From Microbacteriaceae bacterium (lineage in GTDB: Bacteria; Actinomycetota; Actinomycetes; Actinomycetales; Microbacteriaceae): 5,948 nt of DNA. The position numbers were made by a program, and so were the translations under genes. The DNA lies in NCBI GenBank assembly GCA_025463665.1, contig JAODAY010000252.1, forward strand, positions 1 through 5,948. Direction: 5' to 3'. Shown in pieces: positions 1 through 4,729 of this stretch (within the stretch, counting starts at the first letter, position 1; every line of letters begins with the position of its first letter). Below the pieces are notes generated by a model. It saw nothing but the letters and a program-made list of their open reading frames with translations, was not told the origin of the DNA and did not search any database.

Positions 1-278
1 GTGTCGCCGAGGTCGACGCCGTTGCGTACCATCTGGATGAGCTCCTCCACCAGCAGCAGGGCCGGTTGCAAGTGTTCCGAACTGTCCTCGTCATCGGGGT
101 CGACGGTGAGGGTGATGTGGTTGCCACGCACGTGCACGTTAACGAGCGGGAACTGCTGCTCGATCGTGTGCAGGAGACGGTCCTGGGGCCCGAGCAGCCG
201 CACCATGGCGACGCCGTCCACCTCCAGGTCGACCCGCTTGAAGACCGGTTCGGGAATGGTGTTGTCGTTACTCGGCAA
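1..278 (-). CDS. phoH: PhoH-family ATPase, N-terminal part (runs off left edge)
   Basis: Only the first 92 codons are present; the gene continues past position 1. The fragment starts MPSNDNTIPEPVFKRVD and contains a small KH-like N-terminal domain with VHVRGNHITLTVD (about residues 48-60), then a helix VEELIQMVRNGVDLGD. This pattern precedes the P-loop ATPase domain in PhoH/YbeZ proteins. The ATPase domain itself lies outside the window, so the assignment rests on this N-terminus and on position (dnaJ-rsmE-HIT-phoH is a familiar actinobacterial order). The start is a TTG at 276-278, chosen because GGAAGG lies 5 nt upstream and no better ATG/GTG fits the conserved N-terminus. It overlaps the end of the HIT gene by 11 bp, suggesting translational coupling. 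PhoH/YbeZ proteins are cytoplasmic NTPases linked to RNA metabolism and ribosome maturation with YbeY (family knowledge). What follows to the left (ybeY is usual) cannot be seen. Confidence 0.82.
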   Translation of the reverse strand, partial: MPSNDNTIPEPVFKRVDLEVDGVAMVRLLGPQDRLLHTIEQQFPLVNVHVRGNHITLTVDPDDEDSSEHLQPALLLVEELIQMVRNGVDLGD

Positions 279-633
279 GGCTGCCTTCCGTGAGTGTGCC
301 CCCGGTTTCGGCACCCATGACATGGGCGTGAACGTGGAACACTGTTTGGCCGGCGCTCGCGCCGGTGTTGAATACGAGTCGGAACTCGCCGTCGGTGTGG
401 GCGTCGGCGAGGGATTGGGCCACCGCGACGACGTCGGCGAGAAGCGCCGGGTCTGCCGCGGCGAGTTCGGCGACGTTCGCGTAGGCCTCTGTCTTCGGCA
501 CGACGAGAAGGTGCACCGGTGCTTTGGGCGCGATGTCGCGGAACGCGATGACCGTGTCGCTCTCGAACACGACGTCGGCGGGAATCTCTCTCGCGATGAT
601 GCGTGTGAAGACGGTGGGTTCGGTGGAGGACAT
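268..633 (-). CDS. HIT-family protein (histidine triad nucleotide hydrolase)
   Basis: A 121-residue protein of full length for the small HINT/HIT branch. The N-terminus reads FTRIIAREIPADVVFESD, followed by FRDIAPKAPVHLLVVPK (about 31-47), both typical of Hint-type proteins. The catalytic histidine triad is H100-V-H102-A-H104-V-M, preceded by GQTVF (95-99) with the expected spacing. By family knowledge these cytoplasmic enzymes hydrolyse nucleoside phosphoramidates or related nucleotides; the physiological substrate here cannot be read from sequence. The ATG at 631-633 gives the standard N-terminus, although only a weak Shine-Dalgarno is visible before it. It starts 24 bp after rsmE ends, and its last codons overlap the phoH start, so it is an internal gene of the hrcA operon. 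The C-terminus beyond the triad is short (17 residues after H104). Confidence 0.93.
   Translation of the reverse strand: MSSTEPTVFTRIIAREIPADVVFESDTVIAFRDIAPKAPVHLLVVPKTEAYANVAELAAADPALLADVVAVAQSLADAHTDGEFRLVFNTGASAGQTVFHVHAHVMGAETGGTLTEGSLAE
284..289 (-). promoter_or_regulatory. Ribosome binding site deciding the TTG start of phoH
   Basis: On the minus strand GGAAGG lies inside the 3' end of the HIT coding sequence, 5 nt before the TTG at 276-278. It is one of the better Shine-Dalgarno matches among the genes of this operon, which supports the unusual TTG start and coupling to HIT translation. Confidence 0.6.
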
Positions 634-657
634 GGCATCCAGCTTAATCGCTGGCCG

Positions 658-1386
658 TCACCAGCGGCCCAGTTTCGCGTTGAGCATAGCGATCGCGGCC
701 GGTCCCGCCGTTGAGGTGCGCAGAACGGTGTCACCGAGGCGCACGAGCGTGGCACCCGCCGCGGTGAACGCCGCCAGTTCGTTCGGGGCGATGCCACCCT
801 CGGGGCCGACGACGAGCACGATATCGCGGTCGTCCGCCTCGACGGCACTCAACGCGACATCCGCAGTCGGTTCGAGAATGAGCATGCGGGTTTCGGATGC
901 CAGTCGTGCGAGCTGTGCCGTGGTGGCGAGGTCGAGCACATCGGGCAGCCAGCTCCTGATCGACTGCTTCGTCGCCTCGCGCACGATGGCGGACCAGCGG
1001 TCGTGGCCCTTGGCGATCTTGGCGCCCTCCCACCGGGAGATGGAGCGCCCGGCGGTCCACGGGATGACGCCGTCCACCCCGAGTTCGGTCGCGGCCTGCA
1101 CCGCGAACTCGTCGCGGTCGCCCTTGGCAAGAGCCTGCGCGAGGAAGATCGCCGGCTCCGTTCGGGGCACCTCGGCGACGGTGGACGCCTCGATGGCGAG
1201 TTCGGTGTGCAGGGCGGTGACGACCTCCCCGGTCACGACGAGGCCCCGACCGTTGCCGATCGAGACCGACTCCCCCACCGCGAGTCGGCTCACCGTGACG
1301 GCGTGCCTGGCCTCCGGCCCGACGATCGTCACGCGCGACCCGACTTCCGCGGTGTCGAGGAGCTCGTTGATGTAGAAGTGCGCCAC
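658..1386 (-). CDS. rsmE: 16S rRNA (uracil(1498)-N3)-methyltransferase RsmE
   Basis: A 242-residue protein, normal length for RsmE. The N-terminal PUA-like RNA-binding part begins AHFYINELL and has GPEARHAVTVSRLAVGE (about 23-39). The SPOUT-class methyltransferase part shows KGDRDEF (88-94), ELGV (101-104), EATKQSIRSWLP (137-148), the glycine-rich AdoMet loop GPEGGIAPNEL (194-204) and the terminal knot motif LGDTVLRTSTAG (217-228). In E. coli RsmE the last motif is LRTETA; here Ser225 replaces Glu, a change I recall as common in actinobacteria. The enzyme methylates U1498 (E. coli numbering) of 16S rRNA in the assembled 30S subunit, using S-adenosylmethionine. The start is GTG at 1384-1386, 12 bp after the dnaJ stop, with a weak AGG-type ribosome site; it gives the conserved N-terminus. 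Co-transcription with hrcA-dnaJ is inferred from spacing. Confidence 0.95.
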   Translation of the reverse strand: MAHFYINELLDTAEVGSRVTIVGPEARHAVTVSRLAVGESVSIGNGRGLVVTGEVVTALHTELAIEASTVAEVPRTEPAIFLAQALAKGDRDEFAVQAATELGVDGVIPWTAGRSISRWEGAKIAKGHDRWSAIVREATKQSIRSWLPDVLDLATTAQLARLASETRMLILEPTADVALSAVEADDRDIVLVVGPEGGIAPNELAAFTAAGATLVRLGDTVLRTSTAGPAAIAMLNAKLGRW

Positions 1387-1398
1387 GGAACCTGCCGC

Positions 1399-2517
1399 CT
1401 AGACGTGCAGGAAGCGGTCGCGGAGCTTGGTGAACAGCCCCTGCTGGAACTCGGACAGGTGCGGGGTCTTCGCCTTGTGGCTCTTGGCGAACTGGCGAAT
1501 GAGCTCCTGCTCCTTGCCGCTCAGCTTGGTCGGGGTGACGACCTGCACGCCGATCTTGAGATCGCCGCGGCCGCCGCCGCGGAGCTTGGAGACACCGCGT
1601 TCCTTGATCGTGAGCACGTCGGCGCCCTGGGTGCCCGGGCGCAGCTCGAGGTCGAGCGCACCGTCGAGAGCGTCGAGACGCACCGCCGTGCCGAGCACGG
1701 CGTCCACCATGCTGACCTCGAGTGTCGCGAGCAGGTCATCGCCGTCGCGGCTGTACACCTCGTGGTGCTTGACCTTGATCTCGAGGTAGAGGTCGCCGTT
1801 GGGTCCGCCCGCGGGACCGACCTCACCCTGGCCGGGCAGCTGGAGGCGCAGGCCGGTGTCGACGCCCGCGGGGATGTCGACGGTCATCTTGCGGGTCGCG
1901 CGCACGCGCCCCTGTCCGGCGCACGACGGGCACGGGTTGGGGATGACGGTGCCGTAGCCGCGGCAGGTGCCGCACGGGCTCGAGGTCATGATGTTGCCGA
2001 GGAGGCTGCGCACGGCCCGCTGGATGTGGCCGGAGCCGCGGCAGATGTCGCACGTGACCGCGCTGGTACCCGGCGCGGCGCAGCTGCCGTGGCAGGTCTC
2101 GCATAGCACGGCGGTGTTGACTTCGAGGTCGCGCTTGGTGCCGAAGATGACCTCGTCGAGGTCGACCTCGACGCGCAGGAGGGCGTCGCCGCCGCGTTCC
2201 TTGCGTGAACGCGGGCCGGCCCCTCCGCCGCCCTGGCCTTGGCCGGCGCCGCCGAAGAACGTCTCGAAGATGTCGCCGAAGCCGCCGAAGCCTGCCCCGC
2301 CACCGAAGGCAGCGGTCGGGCCCTGGTCGTACTCCTGGCGCTGGCGCGGGTCACTGAGCACGTCGTAGGCGTGCGTGACCGTCTTGAAGCGATCCGACGC
2401 CGCTGCGTCGGGATTCACGTCCGGGTGGAATTCTCTGGCGAGCTTGCGGTACGCCTTCTTGATCTCTTCCGGTGTCGCATTCTTGTCGACGCCGAGTGCT
2501 TCGTAGTGGTCAGCCAC
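1399..2517 (-). CDS. dnaJ: Molecular chaperone DnaJ (actinobacterial DnaJ2 type, paired with hrcA)
   Basis: A 372-residue full-length type I J-protein. The J domain (1-65) carries HPD at 31-33 for DnaK stimulation. A Gly/Phe-rich linker covers about 70-110. Four zinc-finger repeats follow: CETCHGSC (139-146), CDICRGSG (156-163), CGTCRGYG (182-189) and CPSCAGQG (196-203). The first ends in Cys rather than Gly, which I recall as normal for the actinobacterial copy next to hrcA. The C-terminal substrate-binding beta domains run from about 205 to 345, including DIPAGVDTG and GDLYLEIKV. It delivers unfolded clients to DnaK in the cytoplasm. Actinobacteria usually have a second dnaJ in the dnaK-grpE-dnaJ-hspR operon; dnaK and grpE are absent here, so this is probably the DnaJ2 paralogue. 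The start is GTG at 2515-2517: an in-frame TGA four codons upstream excludes any longer form. It lies 52 bp downstream of hrcA and should share its CIRCE-controlled promoter. Confidence 0.96.
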   Translation of the reverse strand: MADHYEALGVDKNATPEEIKKAYRKLAREFHPDVNPDAAASDRFKTVTHAYDVLSDPRQRQEYDQGPTAAFGGGAGFGGFGDIFETFFGGAGQGQGGGGAGPRSRKERGGDALLRVEVDLDEVIFGTKRDLEVNTAVLCETCHGSCAAPGTSAVTCDICRGSGHIQRAVRSLLGNIMTSSPCGTCRGYGTVIPNPCPSCAGQGRVRATRKMTVDIPAGVDTGLRLQLPGQGEVGPAGGPNGDLYLEIKVKHHEVYSRDGDDLLATLEVSMVDAVLGTAVRLDALDGALDLELRPGTQGADVLTIKERGVSKLRGGGRGDLKIGVQVVTPTKLSGKEQELIRQFAKSHKAKTPHLSEFQQGLFTKLRDRFLHV

Positions 2518-2569
2518 AGTTAGTTGTCAATCCTCACGCTGGTTGTTGATTCGACTGCTGTCGTCACGG
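2518..2569 (-). promoter_or_regulatory. hrcA-dnaJ spacer with distant ribosome binding site
   Basis: This 52-bp spacer is the largest gap inside the operon. The only reasonable Shine-Dalgarno for dnaJ is GAGG at 2532-2535 (minus strand), 14 nt before the GTG start, longer than the usual 5-10 nt. A short potential hairpin, CGAC-AGCA-GTCG, lies upstream of it. A TTGACA string overlaps the region, but no -10 hexamer follows at 16-18 nt, so I do not call a promoter. The spacer may set the HrcA:DnaJ translation ratio (inference). Confidence 0.35.
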
Positions 2570-3595
2570 CTAGTTGCCTTCGCCGAGCAGCCTTGTCAGG
2601 TAACGGGCGACTGCTCGCACCGCCGCCATGTTGTTGGAGTAGTCCATGCGGGTCGGCCCGAGCACGCCGAGTCGCGCGACTCCGCCGCCCGAGGAGGTGT
2701 ATCCGCTCGAGAGAACGGATGTCTCGCCGAGCCCGAACTCTGCATTTTCGCGGCCGATGGTGACGGCGACGCCATGGCGGTCCCCCTCAACTTCGCCGAA
2801 GAGTTTGAGCAACGTTACCTGTTCTTCGATCGCCTCGAGTACGGGATAGATGCTGCCGTTGAAGTCTTCCTCAGTGCGCACGAGGTTCGCGGCGCCGGCC
2901 ATGAGGAGCCTGTCGTGCCTGTTCTCCGCTGACTGCTCGACGAGGCTCGCGGCGATGAGCGACACGACGGGGTGGCGGTCGGCGGGAAACTGCGCGTAGA
3001 GCGTCGCGAGCGTCGCGGCTGCCTCGACGAGACCAAGACCACCGACCGCCGCGTTGATTCTCGCGCGGAGTTCGGCGAGGAAGTCCGCGTCGATCTCGGT
3101 CGGGACATCGACGATGCGCTGTTCGACGCGCCCGGTGTCGGTGATGAACACCGTCATGACGCGGGTGGGGGCGAGCGGCACGATCTCGATGTGGCGCACG
3201 CGCGACCGGGTCAGGGTCGGGTATTGCACGAGTGCGACCTGATGCGTCAACTGCGAGAGCAGGCGCACCGTGCGGGCGAGAACGTCGTCGAGGTCGACCG
3301 ACTTGCCGAGGAACGTCTCGATTGCCTGGCGCTGCGCGCCGCTGAGCGGCCTGAGGTCGGCGAGCTGGTCGACGAACACCCGGTAGCCCTTGTCGGTCGG
3401 CACGCGACCCGACGAGGTGTGCGGCGCGACGATGAGCTCTTCGTCTTCGAGCAGCGCCATGTCGTTGCGAATGGTGGCGGCCGAGACGCCGAAGGCGTGT
3501 CGCTCGACGATCGAGCGGGACCCGACGGGTTCACGGGAGGCCACGTAGTCCTGCACGATGACTCGGAGGACTTCGAGACTGCGATCAGAGACCAT
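2570..3595 (-). CDS. hrcA: Heat-inducible transcription repressor HrcA
   Basis: A 341-residue protein, the usual HrcA length. The N-terminal winged-helix DNA-binding domain is clear: YVASREPVGSRSIVERH (17-33), then VSAATIRNDMALLEDEELI (37-55), then the signature SSGRVPTDKGYRVFVD (61-76). The central and C-terminal dimerisation/inserted domains follow, ending with the conserved GPTRMDYSNNMAAVRAVARYL (about 313-333). HrcA dimers bind CIRCE operators to repress class I heat-shock genes; in characterised bacteria its activity depends on GroE chaperonin, making it a folding-load sensor. ATG at 3593-3595 is preceded by GAAGGG at 3604-3609 (8-nt spacing), and a CIRCE plus -10 box lie directly upstream, so it is very probably autoregulated. 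It is the first gene of the hrcA-dnaJ-rsmE-HIT-phoH unit and is divergent from the neighbouring DUF4870 gene. Confidence 0.97.
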   Translation of the reverse strand: MVSDRSLEVLRVIVQDYVASREPVGSRSIVERHAFGVSAATIRNDMALLEDEELIVAPHTSSGRVPTDKGYRVFVDQLADLRPLSGAQRQAIETFLGKSVDLDDVLARTVRLLSQLTHQVALVQYPTLTRSRVRHIEIVPLAPTRVMTVFITDTGRVEQRIVDVPTEIDADFLAELRARINAAVGGLGLVEAAATLATLYAQFPADRHPVVSLIAASLVEQSAENRHDRLLMAGAANLVRTEEDFNGSIYPVLEAIEEQVTLLKLFGEVEGDRHGVAVTIGRENAEFGLGETSVLSSGYTSSGGGVARLGVLGPTRMDYSNNMAAVRAVARYLTRLLGEGN

Positions 3596-3603
3596 GACAC
3601 CCG

Positions 3604-3609
3604 CCCTTC
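3604..3609 (-). promoter_or_regulatory. Ribosome binding site of hrcA
   Basis: GAAGGG on the minus strand, 8 nt before the hrcA ATG. It fits the anti-Shine-Dalgarno sequence well and fixes the hrcA start at 3593-3595. Confidence 0.6.
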
Positions 3610-3614
3610 GCCGC

Positions 3615-3641
3615 TTGGCACTCCACTAGCCTGACTGCCAA
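3615..3641 (-). promoter_or_regulatory. CIRCE operator (HrcA binding site)
   Basis: Inverted repeat with arms of 9 bp separated by 9 bp. Read on the plus strand the arms are TTGGCACTC (3615-3623) and GACTGCCAA (3633-3641). The family consensus is TTAGCACTC-N9-GAGTGCTAA. The hrcA-proximal arm matches it at 8 of 9 positions. The promoter-proximal arm carries one extra change (minus-strand TTGGCAGTC instead of TTGGCACTC), so the palindrome has a single mismatch. The site abuts the -10 hexamer and covers the predicted transcription start, so bound HrcA would block RNA polymerase. It lies 19 bp upstream of the hrcA start codon. Control of the hrcA-dnaJ operon by autorepression follows from established HrcA/CIRCE biology. 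Confidence 0.92.
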
Positions 3642-3670
3642 ATTATATCCCGGCGCGCCGCGTAGGGTTG
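3642..3670 (-). promoter_or_regulatory. Heat-shock operon promoter (hrcA-dnaJ-rsmE-HIT-phoH)
   Basis: A perfect TATAAT -10 hexamer occupies 3642-3647 on the minus strand, an AT-rich island in otherwise very GC-rich DNA. Seventeen bp upstream sits CAACCC (3665-3670), a poor match to TTGACA, so the -35 element is weak or unrecognised. Predicted transcription starts near 3635, inside CIRCE, giving a leader of about 40 nt. The -10 looks like a housekeeping sigma-factor element; no clear SigH-type GGAA/GTT pair was seen. Confidence 0.75.
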
Positions 3671-3763
3671 TGTGCGGGGCACTCACGCAGGGGTTACCGT
3701 TCTCGAGACGCGAGTTCCGGCACCCGACCGCCCCGTCGGCCAGATTCGAAAGGCGCCCCCGCC

Positions 3764-4237
3764 ATGTCCAACGCCCCCAGCGGATCCGCCGCACATGAGC
3801 CGTCTTCGGCGCGGCCGGCGGCCGCACGATTCGCCGCACGCCTCACCGCCCGCTTCAGCCCACGCTCCGGCCCACTCTCGGCCTCCGACGACACACTGTG
3901 GGCGTCGCTGTCGCATTTCGGGGGCGTCATCGGCTTCCTGCCCTCGCTCGTCATCTATCTCGCGCTGAAAGACCGGGGCACACTGACCCGTCAGGAGGCG
4001 AAGGAGGCGCTGAACTGGCAGATCACCTTCACGATCCTCTACCTCGCTTTCTCGCTCGTGCTCGCCATCATCGGCGGCATCCTGTTCTTCACCCCGCTCG
4101 CGCCGGTGGGCGCGGTGCTCGGCTGGCTGCCGGGCCTGATATGGCTCGGCAACGTCGCCCTGTCGATCGTCGCGGGACTCAGGGTCTCCGCCGCGGGCGG
4201 CTACCGCTACCCGGTCTCGATCCGGCTGATCAGGTAG
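3764..4237 (+). CDS. DUF4870-type small membrane protein (first of a tandem pair)
   Basis: A 157-residue protein of unknown function. Residues 39-157 resemble the DUF4870 family: LSASDDTLWASLSHFGG (38-54), a KDRGTLTRQEAKEALNWQI segment (69-87) between the first two membrane spans, and the terminal YRYPVSIRLI (148-156). Three hydrophobic segments are visible at about 52-68, 88-110 and 116-140, so it should sit in the cytoplasmic membrane. The N-terminal 37 residues are low-complexity and basic (RFAARLTARFSPR), probably cytosolic and disordered. The frame stays open upstream to 3668, but the ATG at 3764 is preferred: AAAGG lies 10 nt before it and the upstream residues look like translated non-coding DNA. 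It is divergent from hrcA, with 168 bp between starts, and a paralogue follows 108 bp later. No promoter of convincing quality was found; TACCGT at 3695-3700 is only a weak -10 candidate. Confidence 0.78.
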   Translation: MSNAPSGSAAHEPSSARPAAARFAARLTARFSPRSGPLSASDDTLWASLSHFGGVIGFLPSLVIYLALKDRGTLTRQEAKEALNWQITFTILYLAFSLVLAIIGGILFFTPLAPVGAVLGWLPGLIWLGNVALSIVAGLRVSAAGGYRYPVSIRLIR

Positions 4238-4309
4238 CGTTCAGCACGCGTGGCTGGCGCCGCGCAAGGCGGGGAGCCGCGGCATCCGCCTACGTTATTG
4301 CCTGGGGGC

Positions 4310-4339
4310 GCGACACGCGCTCGCACCTGCTGCTTTAAT
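4310..4339 (+). promoter_or_regulatory. Possible leaderless promoter of the second DUF4870 gene
   Basis: TTTAAT at 4334-4339 ends exactly 6 nt before the ATG at 4346, so a start 7 nt after the -10 would fall on the A of the start codon. GCGACA at 4310-4315 matches four of six bases of TTGACA with an 18-bp spacer. The absence of a good Shine-Dalgarno before the ATG agrees with a leaderless mRNA, which is common in actinobacteria. The call is inferred from spacing and short matches only. Confidence 0.42.
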
Positions 4340-4345
4340 GAGCGC

Positions 4346-4720
4346 ATGACCAACGCGCCCCCTCCCACAAATCCCTACCAGTCCCTCCCCCAGCCGCTGA
4401 GCCCCAGCGACGAGCGCCTCTGGGCGACCCTCGTGCACGTCGGAGGCATCTTCTTCAGCTTCGTGCCCGCCCTGATCGGCTACCTCGTGCTCAGGGACCG
4501 CGGTCCGCTCGTGCGCAACCACACCGCGACGGCGCTCAACTTCCAGTTGACGATGCTCATCGCGAACGTCATCGGCGGCATACTCACGCTGATCCTCGTC
4601 GGGTACCTCGTGCTCTTCGCCGTCTGGATCGTCACGATCATCTTCAGCATCATCGCGGCGATCGCCGCGAACAAGGGCGAGAACTACAAGTACCCGCTCA
4701 GCATTCCGTTCATCAACTAG
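4346..4720 (+). CDS. DUF4870-type small membrane protein (second of a tandem pair)
   Basis: A 124-residue protein of unknown function, paralogous to the gene before it. Shared blocks are LSPSDERLWATLVHVGG (18-34; LSASDDTLWASLSHFGG in the first copy), a charged LRDRGPLVRNHTATALNFQL stretch (49-68) and the end YKYPLSIPFIN (114-124). The proline-rich N-terminus (about 1-17) is short, so this copy is close to a bare DUF4870 domain. Hydrophobic segments at about 31-49, 66-89 and 90-109 predict a small integral membrane protein. ATG at 4346 is chosen because the conserved domain follows directly and a -10-like box lies 6 nt upstream; the open frame back to 4250 has no family-like residues. It ends 9 bp from the hemW stop, tail to tail. 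Family members are widespread, often annotated only as DUF4870 or Tic20-like; no function is assigned here. Confidence 0.85.
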   Translation: MTNAPPPTNPYQSLPQPLSPSDERLWATLVHVGGIFFSFVPALIGYLVLRDRGPLVRNHTATALNFQLTMLIANVIGGILTLILVGYLVLFAVWIVTIIFSIIAAIAANKGENYKYPLSIPFIN

Positions 4721-4729
4721 TCGCCAGGG

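Noticed and set aside
1..714. A 237-codon open frame on the plus strand over phoH, HIT and the end of rsmE.
   Set aside because: It is antisense to genes with clear family motifs, has no ribosome site visible and no domain-like sequence.
524..1375. A 283-codon plus-strand open frame rich in Ser, Ala and Arg over rsmE.
   Set aside because: Shadow of rsmE; the composition is typical of an antisense frame and no family was recognised.
1003..2106. A 367-codon open frame on the plus strand, antisense to rsmE and dnaJ.
   Set aside because: It mirrors the codon structure of the two well-identified minus-strand genes, as expected in GC-rich DNA. The product is low-complexity, rich in Ala/Glu/Asp/Arg, with no recognisable domain.
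2525..2530. TTGACA on the minus strand upstream of dnaJ, a perfect -35 hexamer.
   Set aside because: No TANNNT-type hexamer lies 16-18 bp downstream, where the dnaJ coding sequence has begun; taken as chance.
2524..2932. Plus-strand open frames of 79 and 129 codons over the end of hrcA.
   Set aside because: They lie opposite the conserved HrcA C-terminus; no ribosome site or domain was seen.
3701..3714. Palindromes TCTCGAGA and CTCG-N5-CGAG between hrcA and the first DUF4870 gene, considered as an operator.
   Set aside because: Arms of only four bases with no conserved context; not distinguishable from chance.
4259..4283. GC-rich inverted repeat GCCGCG ... CGCGGC after the first DUF4870 gene, a possible terminator.
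   Set aside because: The loop is 13 nt, the stem only 6 bp and no T-tract follows; such repeats are frequent by chance at this GC content.
4721..4729. A bidirectional terminator expected between the converging DUF4870 and hemW genes.
   Set aside because: Only 9 bp separate the two stop codons and I see no hairpin with a T-tract there; termination must lie inside the genes or be Rho-dependent.
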